Shown: in pieces, positions 8,316-16,390 of the stretch | Layout: each line of letters begins with the position of its first letter | How positions within the stretch are numbered: the first letter of the stretch is position 1 | Origin: Terriglobia bacterium | GTDB lineage: Bacteria > Acidobacteriota > Terriglobia > Bryobacterales > Bryobacteraceae | Assembly (NCBI GenBank): GCA_020073305.1 | Contig: JAIQFK010000029.1 | Span: 99,585-163,584, forward strand | DNA length: 64,000 nucleotides | Direction of reading: 5' to 3' | Made by a program: the position numbers and the translations under genes | The notes under the pieces: model-generated | Told to the model about the DNA's origin: nothing | The model's input: the letters and a program-made list of their open reading frames with translations, nothing else | Database searches by the model: none

Positions 8316-9688
8316 AAGCGGGGCTGGTCAAAGGGCTTGGGGCGATGGATGCGACCACGCTGGTGGTCGGCTCGATGATCGGCTCGGGCATTTTCATCGT
8401 GTCAGCGGACATGGCGCGGCAGTTGAACTCTCCGGGCCTGTTGATCACGACTTGGGTGGCTACGGCGGCGCTCACACTGATTGCCGCTTTGTCGTACGGC
8501 GAGCTGGCCGCGATGATGCCGCACGCCGGTGGTCAGTACGTGTACCTGCGCGAGTCCTTTGGGCCGCTTGCCGGCTTCTTATACGGCTGGACGTTGTTTC
8601 TGGTGATCCAAACGGGAACCGCCGCCGCTGTCGCGGTAGCCTTTGCGAAGTTCCTGGGGGTATTCGTTCCGTCCATCTCCGCGAAAAACTATCTGTTCGG
8701 AGCCGGCCGGCTCGGGCTCACCACGCAGCAACTCATCGGCATTCTGGTGATTGCTCTCCTCACGGCGATCAATGCTCGCGGCATCCGGACGGGCGCAATC
8801 GTCCAGAACATCTTCACCATCGCGAAAACGGCGGCTCTGTTGGGCCTGATCGGGCTCGGTTTTATCATGGGCCGCAATCCGGAAGCCGTCGCTGCCAATT
8901 TCACCGGCTTTTGGCGCAACTCCAGCTGGGATTTCCACACGATTCGCCTGGTGGGCGTGGCCATGGTGGGATCGCTTTTCTCCGCCGATGCCTGGAATAA
9001 TGTGACATTTACCGGCGCGGAGGTTCGCAATCCACGCCGCAACCTGCCGCTGGCGCTGGGACTGGGGGTGGCCATCGTCTCGGCACTCTACATTGCCACG
9101 AATTTCGTGTACCTGAACGTACTGCCCCTGGCGTCGATCCAAACGGCGCCCGAAGGCCGCGTAGCCACGGCCACGGCGGCCGTGATGTTTGGGCCTGTGG
9201 CGGTGCAACTCATGGCGGCGGCCATCATGATCTCGACTTTCGGCTGCGCCAACGGTCTGATCCTCTCCGGGGCTCGCGTTTACTGGGCCATGGCACTCGA
9301 TGGATTGTTCTTCCGCAAGGTAGCCACGCTGCACCCGCGCACGCACGCACCTGTATTCTCGCTCGTGATCCAGGGCTTCTGGACCATGTTACTGACGTTA
9401 AGCGGCAGCTACAACGATCTGCTCGACTATGTTATCTTTGCTGTTCTGCTTTTCTACATCCTGACGATAGCGGGGATTTTCAGGCTTCGCCGCACGCGAC
9501 CCGACGCCGAGCGGCCCTATCGCGCGCTGGGTTATCCCGTGCTTCCGGCAGCGTATATGGCGGCGGCTGGGTTGATCGAAATTCTCCTGCTGTTCTACAA
9601 GCCCAACTACACCTGGCCCGGGCTGATCATCGTGCTGCTGGGTGTGCCGGTGTATTTTGTGTGGCACAAGAAAGAGGTGCATCCGTGA
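8291..9688 (+). CDS. APC-superfamily amino acid permease
   Basis: A 465-residue inner-membrane transporter with about twelve hydrophobic helices. The first helix carries the family motif VVGSMIGSGIFIV, where glycines of the unwound helix contact the substrate; SYGELAAMMPHAGGQYVYLRE is the conserved second-helix/loop signature. It resembles LAT-type exchangers and YfnA-like amino acid permeases. The start at 8291 is chosen because ATGGCAACAACTGG follows GGATGGAAG, while the upstream in-frame part only repeats thiE sequence in another frame. It overlaps thiE by 25 bases and its TGA overlaps the next GTG, giving a three-gene overlapping set. Substrate unknown. Confidence 0.9.
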   Translation: MATTGTDVEAGLVKGLGAMDATTLVVGSMIGSGIFIVSADMARQLNSPGLLITTWVATAALTLIAALSYGELAAMMPHAGGQYVYLRESFGPLAGFLYGWTLFLVIQTGTAAAVAVAFAKFLGVFVPSISAKNYLFGAGRLGLTTQQLIGILVIALLTAINARGIRTGAIVQNIFTIAKTAALLGLIGLGFIMGRNPEAVAANFTGFWRNSSWDFHTIRLVGVAMVGSLFSADAWNNVTFTGAEVRNPRRNLPLALGLGVAIVSALYIATNFVYLNVLPLASIQTAPEGRVATATAAVMFGPVAVQLMAAAIMISTFGCANGLILSGARVYWAMALDGLFFRKVATLHPRTHAPVFSLVIQGFWTMLLTLSGSYNDLLDYVIFAVLLFYILTIAGIFRLRRTRPDAERPYRALGYPVLPAAYMAAAGLIEILLLFYKPNYTWPGLIIVLLGVPVYFVWHKKEVHP

Positions 9689-11151
9689 GTCTCTTTGCGA
9701 CCAAGTCGGTAGAGTACATCATGGCCGAGTCGGAGGCCGGTGAGCACAAGCTCAAGCGCACGCTGGGACCGGGCAGCCTGGTGGCGCTGGGCATCGGCGC
9801 GATTATCGGCTCCGGCCTCTTTTCACTTACCGGTGTAGCGGCCGCTCTGCACGCGGGTCCCGCCATCGTCATCTCCATGATCGTGGCGGCCATCGGATGC
9901 GCGTTCGCGGGTCTGTGCTACAGCGAGTTTTCCTGCATGATCCCGGTCGCCGGCAGCGCCTACACCTACGCTTACACGACACTGGGCGAGTGGCTGGCCT
10001 GGATCATCGGCTGGGACCTGGTGCTCGAATACGCCGTGGGCGCGTCGACGGTCTCCATCAGTTGGTCGGGATATGTGGTTTCGTTGCTGCACGATTTCGG
10101 CATCGATCTCCCGGTGCAGCTTCTGGCCGGACCATTCGAGAAGCGGATGTTGCCGGACGGGAGAGTGATTCAGGGAATCGTCAATTTGCCGGCGGTGTTT
10201 ATCATTTGCATGATTTCTCTGCTGCTGATTCTCGGCATCAAAGAGTCCGCCCGCACCAATGCCATCATTGTGGTCATCAAGCTTGCGGTGGTGGTGGTTT
10301 TCATCGCAGTGGGCTGGCGATTCATCCACGCGGAGAACTACACGCCGTTCATCCCGGAAAATCAGGGCGCATTCGGACAGTTCGGGATCAGCGGCATCAT
10401 GATGGGCGCGGGAGTGATTTTCTTCGCGTACATTGGCTTCGACGCGGTTTCTACCGCTGCGCAGGAAGCCAGGAACCCGCAGAAAGATATGCCCATCGGC
10501 ATCATCGGTTCGCTGGTGGTGTGTACCATCCTTTATGTTGTGTTCTCTTACATCCTCACCGGAATGGTGCACTACACCAAGCTCAATACTTCGGCGCCGG
10601 TTGCCGTGGCTATTGATCAGACGCCCTATGAGTGGCTGAAGGTTCTGATCAAGTTCGGCATCATCTGCGGGTTCACTTCGGTCATGCTGGTGATGCTACT
10701 GGGGCAGAGCCGCGTGTTCTTCTCCATGTCGCGTGATGGCCTGGTGCCCAAGATCTTCTCCGACATCCATCCGAAGTTCCGCACTCCGTGGCGCTCCAAC
10801 CTTCTGTTCATGCTCTTTGTGTCTCCCTTTTCGGCGTTTCTGCCGCTCTCCGTCGTGGGGGAAATGACCAGCATCGGCACCCTGTTCGCTTTCGTCATCG
10901 TGTGCGCGGGCGTCTGGGTCATGCGCCGCGCTCATCCCGATACGCCACGGCCATTCCGCACGCCGCTGGTGCCGCTGGTACCCATTCTCGGCATCGTCTG
11001 GAACTTCGCCATGATGTATTCGCTGGGGTTGAGCAACTGGCTGCGGCTCATCGTATGGCTGGTGATTGGACAGGTGATCTACTTCACCTACAGCCGCCAT
11101 CGCAGCCATCTGGCGCTGAAGCAGGGGGCGCCGGTCGCGCAGCGGCGGTAG
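9685..11151 (+). CDS. cationic amino acid transporter-like APC permease
   Basis: A 488-residue membrane protein of the APC superfamily, closest to bacterial CAT/YhdG-type transporters. LFATKSVEYIMAES followed by LKRTLGPGSLVALGIGAIIGSGLF is the usual start of this subgroup, and FFAYIGFDAVSTAAQEARNPQKDMP is its signature. About twelve to fourteen helices are visible. I choose GTG 9685, preceded by AAGAGGTG, which overlaps the previous stop as GTGA; a longer in-frame extension would read backwards into the previous gene. Two different APC permeases side by side suggest uptake of distinct amino acids, but no substrate can be assigned. Confidence 0.9.
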   Translation: MSLFATKSVEYIMAESEAGEHKLKRTLGPGSLVALGIGAIIGSGLFSLTGVAAALHAGPAIVISMIVAAIGCAFAGLCYSEFSCMIPVAGSAYTYAYTTLGEWLAWIIGWDLVLEYAVGASTVSISWSGYVVSLLHDFGIDLPVQLLAGPFEKRMLPDGRVIQGIVNLPAVFIICMISLLLILGIKESARTNAIIVVIKLAVVVVFIAVGWRFIHAENYTPFIPENQGAFGQFGISGIMMGAGVIFFAYIGFDAVSTAAQEARNPQKDMPIGIIGSLVVCTILYVVFSYILTGMVHYTKLNTSAPVAVAIDQTPYEWLKVLIKFGIICGFTSVMLVMLLGQSRVFFSMSRDGLVPKIFSDIHPKFRTPWRSNLLFMLFVSPFSAFLPLSVVGEMTSIGTLFAFVIVCAGVWVMRRAHPDTPRPFRTPLVPLVPILGIVWNFAMMYSLGLSNWLRLIVWLVIGQVIYFTYSRHRSHLALKQGAPVAQRR

Positions 11152-11175
11152 ACGAGCCGTTCAGAGACTCCGCTT

Positions 11176-11637
11176 TCAACTCGTATGGTCCAGGATGATT
11201 TTCCAGCCGCTGGGCGTCTTGCGGAATAGCAAAGTGAAAATCCCACCTGCCTCGCCTCCCGCTTCTTGAGGCCGGTCGAGATGCCACTTCCCGATTACGG
11301 AAGCATACTCGGCTCCGAGCGGCATCACTTCGATACCGGAGAACATGAGGTGCCCCATTCTCTCCTTGGTGGGATAGCGGCGGTGATAATTGTCCAACAC
11401 CTGCCGGTAGCCGCGCGTGATGGTCGCGCCAACGAAGGTGGTCGAGTCGCTTGCCTCATATCCCGACATAAACGCTTCCACGTCGCCGCGATTCCACGCT
11501 GCCTGCTGCGCTTCGATGACGGCGCGGACGCCGGCTTCGGCCGGGGTGGGCTGGCCGTGGAGGGTAAGGAGCGCGGCCAGGCTCAGCAGAAACAACCAGA
11601 GCAGTGTGGAAGGACGATCGCAGCGTATAGTAGGCAC
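11176..11637 (-). CDS. exported SnoaL/DUF4440-like protein
   Basis: A roughly 153-residue protein with an N-terminal hydrophobic segment (LLWLFLLSLAALLTLHG) likely to be a signal peptide, followed by an NTF2-like fold: IEAQQAAWNRGDVEAFMSGY is the typical DUF4440/SnoaL opening helix and the protein ends in a beta-rich SGWKIILDHTS. Such proteins bind small ligands or serve as nonspecific accessory domains; function is unknown. I place the start at GTG 11637, nine bases after a TACAAT -10-like box on the minus strand; a TTG at 11643 is an alternative. It lies 29 bases downstream of fliG, but its role seems unrelated to motility. Confidence 0.75.
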   Translation of the reverse strand: MPTIRCDRPSTLLWLFLLSLAALLTLHGQPTPAEAGVRAVIEAQQAAWNRGDVEAFMSGYEASDSTTFVGATITRGYRQVLDNYHRRYPTKERMGHLMFSGIEVMPLGAEYASVIGKWHLDRPQEAGGEAGGIFTLLFRKTPSGWKIILDHTS

Positions 11638-11666
11638 AATCAAGCGATTGTACGCTGTCCCAGTCC

Positions 11667-12737
11667 TTACATAATGTACTTGCCGCCGCTGGCGGTCTGG
11701 GAGCTCAAGGCCCCTTCGGCCTGGAGTTGCCGCACGAGCGCAATGATATGCTGCTGCGCCGATTCCACGTCTTTGACTTTGACGGGTCCCAGGGCCTCCA
11801 TGTCTTCCTGCAACATCTGGGAGGCGCGCTCGGATAGGCACTGCATGAAGTGGCCGGTCAGTTGAGGGCCGACTCCTTTGAGCGCCATGCACAGGATCTT
11901 GCGGTCAACCCTGGGAACCAGGATCTTCATTTCCTCCTTATCGAACTTCTGGAGGTCCGCGAAGACAAACATGAGATTGCGAATGGTCTCAGAAAGAGTG
12001 GCGTTGCCCTGGCCGATCTCGGTAAGCAATTGCTCGCTCACGCCGGCGTCGAGGCGGTTCAGCATCTCAGACACGGCCCGCACACCGCCGTACGATTGGC
12101 GGCTGAATTCTCCCAGCGCCTTCAACCGGCGTCCGATAAAGACCGCGATCTTGGCGATGATTTCGGGAGAGAGTTGCTCCAGGTTCGCCATGCGCCGGAC
12201 CACATCCGTGCGCAACTCCTCGGGCAGCGCCAACAACAGCGCCGCTGCTTGCGCGGGCACAAGATGCGACAGAATCAGGGCGATAATCTGCGGGTGTTCC
12301 TTATAGACCAGCTTGGCTAGCTGGCGCGGATCGATCTTCTGCAGCGCGTCGAAGTTCGCGGTATCGGCGCTCATGGACTTTACCAGGCGTTCGACAATTT
12401 GAACCCCGGTTTCCGGGCCGAAAGCGTCCGTGAGCAATTTCTTGGCGTACTCGATGCCGCCTTCGAGCACATAGCCCTGGCCGACATTCAGGGTGTGAAA
12501 TTCTTCGAGGACCGTCTCTACATGAGACGCCGGGACGGTGGACAGGCGGGCGACCTCTTTGGTGATCTGCTCCACCTCGTCTTCAGTGAGATGCCGGAGG
12601 AGGGCGGCGCTGGCCTCGTTGCCGAGCCGCACCATCAGAATGGCCGTTTTCCGCAATCCGGCCAGCGCCACTTTCTCCCTAGGCTCGGCTTCCTGGGGGG
12701 CCGCTATGCGAGGTTTGTCAGGGGTGGTGGGACTCAT
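11667..12737 (-). CDS. fliG: flagellar motor switch protein FliG
   Basis: A 356-residue C-ring protein that joins the MS ring to FliM and contacts the stator to generate torque. The middle domain has the EHPQIIALILSHL motif (EHPQR-type), followed by the GGVRAVSEMLNRLD linker, and the C-terminal domain has MFVFADLQKFDKEEMKILVPRVD with the charged torque residues. The N-terminal 20 residues are extra and proline/charge-rich. It is the fifth gene of a minus-strand cluster SpoA-SpoA-SpoA-fliM-fliG. FliF and export genes are absent, so other flagellar genes must lie elsewhere if the organism is motile. Confidence 0.95.
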   Translation of the reverse strand: MSPTTPDKPRIAAPQEAEPREKVALAGLRKTAILMVRLGNEASAALLRHLTEDEVEQITKEVARLSTVPASHVETVLEEFHTLNVGQGYVLEGGIEYAKKLLTDAFGPETGVQIVERLVKSMSADTANFDALQKIDPRQLAKLVYKEHPQIIALILSHLVPAQAAALLLALPEELRTDVVRRMANLEQLSPEIIAKIAVFIGRRLKALGEFSRQSYGGVRAVSEMLNRLDAGVSEQLLTEIGQGNATLSETIRNLMFVFADLQKFDKEEMKILVPRVDRKILCMALKGVGPQLTGHFMQCLSERASQMLQEDMEALGPVKVKDVESAQQHIIALVRQLQAEGALSSQTASGGKYIM

Positions 12738-12766
12738 CGCTCATTGATCTCCGCGCCTGAACCGCT

Positions 12767-13714
12767 TCATTCCGGCGCTTCCATGCCTTCTATCAGAAAG
12801 GCTCGGTGCGCGCCGCTACACACCACCTCTCCATCAAACTTGACTCTTCGATTCGCCAGGCCCATTACCGGCCGGTTGACGGTGTGATCCAGCACGACGA
12901 CCGAGCCCACTTCGAGCGCCAGCAAATCCTTGACCGACAGGGTGGAAGCCAGTTGCGGCTCCACTTCAACCGTGGCCCGCCGCACGAGCTTCAGGACCCG
13001 CCGTTGCTCGGCCTCACTCGAGTCGGATTGTCCCGCCGTCCACTGCTGATCGAATTTCTGGACCATGCTCTTGATCGTGATCGACGGCATGGCCAGATTG
13101 ATCATTCCCGCGGCGTCATCAATATGGAATTCCATCCCGATCGCGACCACCGCCTCGGTGGGACCGAGAGTTCGAATCAACGGCCTTCCGGTTTCGACCG
13201 AGTCCAGCTTGAACTCGACATCGGCCACGCCCTTCCAGGTTTCTTCCAGATCGTGAGCGATCAGCCGGAACAGGCGATCGAGCAGGTGCCGCTCCATTTC
13301 CGTCAGCTCGCGATCCGCCTTGGCGGAGGTGTCCTTTCCGCCGAGCAGCAACTCGAGAATGGGATAGATAAGAGACGGATTGATCTCCAGCAGGGCATTG
13401 CCGCCGAAGGGCAGAAGGGTCAGCGGGACCATGCAGGTTTGCGGGGGCAGCCCTTCGAGGAACGTGGTGTATGGAATCTGTTCGACGCTGACGAGATTTC
13501 CCGAAAGGTAGGCGCGAAGATACGCCGTCAAACTCGAAGCCAGGTTGCGCACGAAGTTCTCGTGCAGGAAGCGTATGGCGCGAAGCTGTGACTTCGGAAT
13601 GCGATCCGGCCTGCGAAAATCGAACGGCGTCGCCTTGGGTTCCAGGTTGTTGGCGGAATCCGCCGGCCGGTTCTTGAAGAACGTGTCAATTTCGTCTTGC
13701 GAGAGCTGGCGCAT
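12767..13714 (-). CDS. fliM: flagellar motor switch protein FliM
   Basis: A 315-residue switch protein. The N-terminal LSQDEIDTFF is the CheY-phosphate-binding segment, the middle CheC-like domain spans about residues 45-230, and the C-terminal SpoA domain (SVKDLLALEVGSVVVLDH) is what pairs with FliN. Binding of phosphorylated CheY here normally switches rotation, so retention of the motif argues for a functional chemotactic switch. It starts six bases downstream of the preceding SpoA gene and ends 29 bases before fliG. Length is typical. Confidence 0.95.
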   Translation of the reverse strand: MRQLSQDEIDTFFKNRPADSANNLEPKATPFDFRRPDRIPKSQLRAIRFLHENFVRNLASSLTAYLRAYLSGNLVSVEQIPYTTFLEGLPPQTCMVPLTLLPFGGNALLEINPSLIYPILELLLGGKDTSAKADRELTEMERHLLDRLFRLIAHDLEETWKGVADVEFKLDSVETGRPLIRTLGPTEAVVAIGMEFHIDDAAGMINLAMPSITIKSMVQKFDQQWTAGQSDSSEAEQRRVLKLVRRATVEVEPQLASTLSVKDLLALEVGSVVVLDHTVNRPVMGLANRRVKFDGEVVCSGAHRAFLIEGMEAPE

Positions 13715-13720
13715 TTCTGA

Positions 13721-14635
13721 TCAACGGCTCCCAGGGGCCAGCGAAGCCTCGGCTTGCTGCACGGAACTGGCGCAACGCAGGCGTTCGCCCCGGCTGACTA
13801 ATTCCAGAATGCGGATGGCGTATGAGTCATCTACCACCACGATTTCTCCGCGTGCGATCACGCGGTCGTTCACCCGGAATTCAACGGGCTCGTCGGTCCG
13901 GCGATCCAGGGTAACCAGCGATCCTCTTTTGAGCATCAAGGCGTCTTGAAGGGGAACCTTTGCCGTTCCAAACGAGATGCTGATCGGCATCTCCAGGTCG
14001 GCCAGGGATCTCAGGGCGGCCACCGCCGACTGCGCGTCGATTTCGGCATCCCTACCCGTTGCCGGCCGCTCCGCATCCGGTTTCGCCCCAGGGGCCTTTG
14101 CCGCGACCGCCTCGAGCAGCGCCGTACTGGCAATCAGGCACACACTGATGGCCGGAGCCTGGGCGATCTGTAAACTGACGAAGCTGGTGCTTCCGCTATC
14201 TGGAGGGCTGGCGAGAAACTCGCCCTGAAGGCAGGATACTTCCTGTTCGCACCGTGCGGTCAGGCTTCTGCCTAAACTGGCCAACGACTGTACCAGAATT
14301 TCCCGGTAGGTATCGCGCACATCAGCCGGGTTCGAGGCTTCAACTCCGACGGCTCGAAGCCCCGTGGCCCCGATCTCTTTCCAGGCAGATGCCGCGGCTC
14401 CGATCCATACCGATTGACCCGGGCTCAGGCTGAACTCCTGGGCCCACCACAACGTGCCATCGCCCTGTGGCCGTTCTCCTGTGTCCGCCTTCTCGCAGCC
14501 TGGACGTTCGGCGCCCATGGCTTCGATGGCGCGGGCCAGTCCCTGCGCCCATTCCTCGAGGAGCCACGGGAGTTCCGGCGGCCCGCCGGCGGCGCCCGAA
14601 GCTTTGTTCCGATCTGTCGTTTCAGCCGGCTCCAT
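13721..14635 (-). CDS. long FliN/FliY-like SpoA-domain protein
   Basis: A 304-residue protein with a C-terminal SpoA domain at about residues 215-290 (LEMPISISFGTAKVPLQD, LKRGSLVTLDRRTDEPVEFRVN, IARGEIVVVDDSYAIRIL), as in FliN. The first 200 residues are not a family I can name; their position recalls FliY, whose N-terminal part is CheC-like, but I do not see clear CheC phosphatase motifs. It would join the C-ring through its SpoA domain. It begins one base after the preceding SpoA gene ends and is followed by fliM after five bases. The name FliY would be only an analogy. Confidence 0.82.
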   Translation of the reverse strand: MEPAETTDRNKASGAAGGPPELPWLLEEWAQGLARAIEAMGAERPGCEKADTGERPQGDGTLWWAQEFSLSPGQSVWIGAAASAWKEIGATGLRAVGVEASNPADVRDTYREILVQSLASLGRSLTARCEQEVSCLQGEFLASPPDSGSTSFVSLQIAQAPAISVCLIASTALLEAVAAKAPGAKPDAERPATGRDAEIDAQSAVAALRSLADLEMPISISFGTAKVPLQDALMLKRGSLVTLDRRTDEPVEFRVNDRVIARGEIVVVDDSYAIRILELVSRGERLRCASSVQQAEASLAPGSR

Positions 14636-14636
14636 A

Positions 14637-14942
14637 CTAAGCGGGACCTGATGCGATGTCCAGGCGTTCTTGACGGCTTACGACCGTGAGAATACGGACA
14701 CCGTAATTGCCCTCCACAACCACTACTTCGCCGCTGGCAATAACCCGGTTGTTCACCACAATCTCCACCGGCTGGCGCAAGGATCCTCCCAGCTCGAGAA
14801 CCGAGCCCGTGGTCAGCTTTACGATTTTGTGCAGCGGTAACGAGGTGTGGCCGAAAACCACGCTGACGCGCACCGGCTCTTCCAGTAAGACGGCTAGAGT
14901 GTTCGAGGAATCAACTCCGGGCTCGGCGATTTCGGTCAACAT
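14637..14942 (-). CDS. FliN-type C-ring protein, second copy
   Basis: A 101-residue FliN-type protein, essentially one SpoA domain: EEPVRVSVVFGHTSLPLHKIV then LTTGSVLELGGSLRQPVEI, VNNRVIASGEVVVVEGNYGVRIL. FliN forms tetramers at the base of the C-ring and assists cargo docking for flagellar export. It lies 39 bases downstream of another SpoA gene and one base upstream of the long one. The IASGEVVV and NYGVRI motifs are nearly the same as in its neighbours, indicating local duplication and divergence. Confidence 0.88.
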   Translation of the reverse strand: MLTEIAEPGVDSSNTLAVLLEEPVRVSVVFGHTSLPLHKIVKLTTGSVLELGGSLRQPVEIVVNNRVIASGEVVVVEGNYGVRILTVVSRQERLDIASGPA

Positions 14943-14981
14943 GGCAACTCGCGCAGACGTTGTCCGCAGGCAAAACGAAGT

Positions 14982-15242
14982 TTAAACCGTTCCTGTCGCC
15001 AGTGATGTGATACGAATTCCAAAGTTGTCATTGAATACCACGACCTCACCGCTGCCCAGCCGCGCTCCCCCAACATAGATGTCCAAAGGCTCCCCAGCGG
15101 GCTTGGCCAAAGGGAGCACGGTGCCGCTGCGCAATTCCAACACCTCAAGAAGCTTAAGGACGCGCCTGTCCAGTTCCACCTCAATGCTCATGGGCACATC
15201 CGCCAGATGACCCAGTTCTGGCGTGATGGAGGTTGTCGACAT
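14982..15242 (-). CDS. FliN-type C-ring protein, first copy
   Basis: An 86-residue SpoA-domain protein: LADVPMSIEVELDRRVLKLLEVLEL, LRSGTVLPLAKPAGEPLDIYV, LGSGEVVVFNDNFGIRI. The start at 15242 is favoured because AGGAAGA lies six bases upstream; an in-frame ATG at 15293 would add 17 residues but has no good ribosome-binding site. It is the promoter-proximal gene of the C-ring cluster. The LKLLEVLEL variant differs from the other two copies, so the three proteins probably occupy non-identical positions, but this is inference. Confidence 0.85.
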   Translation of the reverse strand: MSTTSITPELGHLADVPMSIEVELDRRVLKLLEVLELRSGTVLPLAKPAGEPLDIYVGGARLGSGEVVVFNDNFGIRITSLATGTV

Positions 15243-15425
15243 GACGTCTCTTCCTGACAATGCCATTGAAGCGTTTTGCAGGCCATCGGCCATCGTCTGA
15301 CCGTGCCTTCAGATGCTCTCCTACGCGAGACAGTAGCCAGGGATAGTATCCGGTGATCGGACGGCCGTTTCGTGGATCGTTGTAGGGGCGGGGCACGCTT
15401 GGGCACGCTCGGCCCCATTTGACAG
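15243..15425. other. upstream region of C-ring cluster with GC-rich repeat
   Basis: The 183 bases between the C-ring cluster and the TIM-barrel gene must hold the cluster's promoter, although I see no clear sigma-54 or sigma-28 boxes. At 15381-15417 lies a GC-rich element starting TGTAGGGGCGGGGCACGC and continuing GGGCACGCTCGGCCCC, with GGGCACGCT given twice and GGGGC/GCCCC ends able to pair. It resembles dispersed intergenic repeats rather than a promoter. Confidence 0.5.
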
Positions 15426-16328
15426 CTAGAACTTGAGCGCTTCCAGGGTCCGGTAGCTGGCGCGCAGGCTTTCGACCGGGTCCTCGGCGACCTCGTCTTG
15501 CTCGACGAAGTAATGCTGGACGCCGGCCTCGGGAGCGGCGGCGAGAATTTGCTTGAAGTCGATGACGCCTAGCCCGACCTCCCGAAATGCGTTGGGTGAC
15601 AGTTCTTCCGCATAGTGGGTCTTCAAGCCCGGCGCTTTATCTTTGAGGTGCATGAGGGCGACTCGCCCCTTCCACTGCTTGAGCAGCGCCATGGGATCCT
15701 GCCCGGCGACGCTCACCCAGAAGACGTCCATTTCGAACTTCACCAGCTTCGGGTCCAGGCGTTCGAGGAACACGTCGATGGGGCGTGATCCATCCTTCGG
15801 CCCGAACTCGAAGGCGTGGTGATGATAGCAGAACTGCATTCCCGCCTTGCGGACCGATTCTCCGGCCTTGTTGAACTGGTCGGCATAGCGGCGGAAGATA
15901 TCGAGTGAGCCGCGCTCGGCCGGCATCAGGTAAGCAACGACGACGTACTGAAAGCCCGCTGCCGCAGCATCATCGACGGCCTTTTGCCACGTCAGCCCCG
16001 CGGGCGCACCTTGCGGGAAGGATTCCTTCCATGGAGCCCAGTTGCCGGTGACGAGCGGCGTATCCACGTGCGTGCTCACCGCGTGCAGCCCAAATTCCTT
16101 GCAAAGCGGAAGCACCACTGCATTGTCTCCTCGCGAGGTCTCGATCTCGCGGTAGCCGATCTGCGCGACGCGCTGGAGCGTCTCCCGCGCATGGTCAGGG
16201 ATGAGTCTGCGGACGGTGTAAAGCTGGAAGCCCAGCGGGCGCCGGGTGGCGGCGGAGAGAGCGGAAGTAGCCGCAAGGCCGGTGAGGAGCGACTTGCCGG
16301 CATCGCGGCGAGTGAGGTTGTCAGGCAC
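15426..16328 (-). CDS. Tat-exported sugar isomerase/epimerase-like TIM-barrel protein
   Basis: A 300-residue AP-endonuclease-2-like TIM-barrel protein with an N-terminal twin-arginine signal (NLTRRDAGKSLLTGLAATSALSAA region). Metal-ligand positions appear in CYHHHAFEF, KFEMDVFWV, LMHLKD and the C-terminal YFVEQDE. It belongs to the exported sugar phosphate isomerase/epimerase group common in Acidobacteriota and Planctomycetota; substrate unknown. GTG 16328 is chosen because a TATAAT box on the minus strand ends six bases before it (16335-16340) and no Shine-Dalgarno is present, suggesting a leaderless message; the longer frame reads into the divergent kinase gene. It is divergent from that kinase. 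Confidence 0.87.
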   Translation of the reverse strand: MPDNLTRRDAGKSLLTGLAATSALSAATRRPLGFQLYTVRRLIPDHARETLQRVAQIGYREIETSRGDNAVVLPLCKEFGLHAVSTHVDTPLVTGNWAPWKESFPQGAPAGLTWQKAVDDAAAAGFQYVVVAYLMPAERGSLDIFRRYADQFNKAGESVRKAGMQFCYHHHAFEFGPKDGSRPIDVFLERLDPKLVKFEMDVFWVSVAGQDPMALLKQWKGRVALMHLKDKAPGLKTHYAEELSPNAFREVGLGVIDFKQILAAAPEAGVQHYFVEQDEVAEDPVESLRASYRTLEALKF

Positions 16329-16390
16329 GAGTTGATTATATAGAGACTGCGGCGGCTTGGGGCACACTACATCCTGTCGAGATTGGTTCC

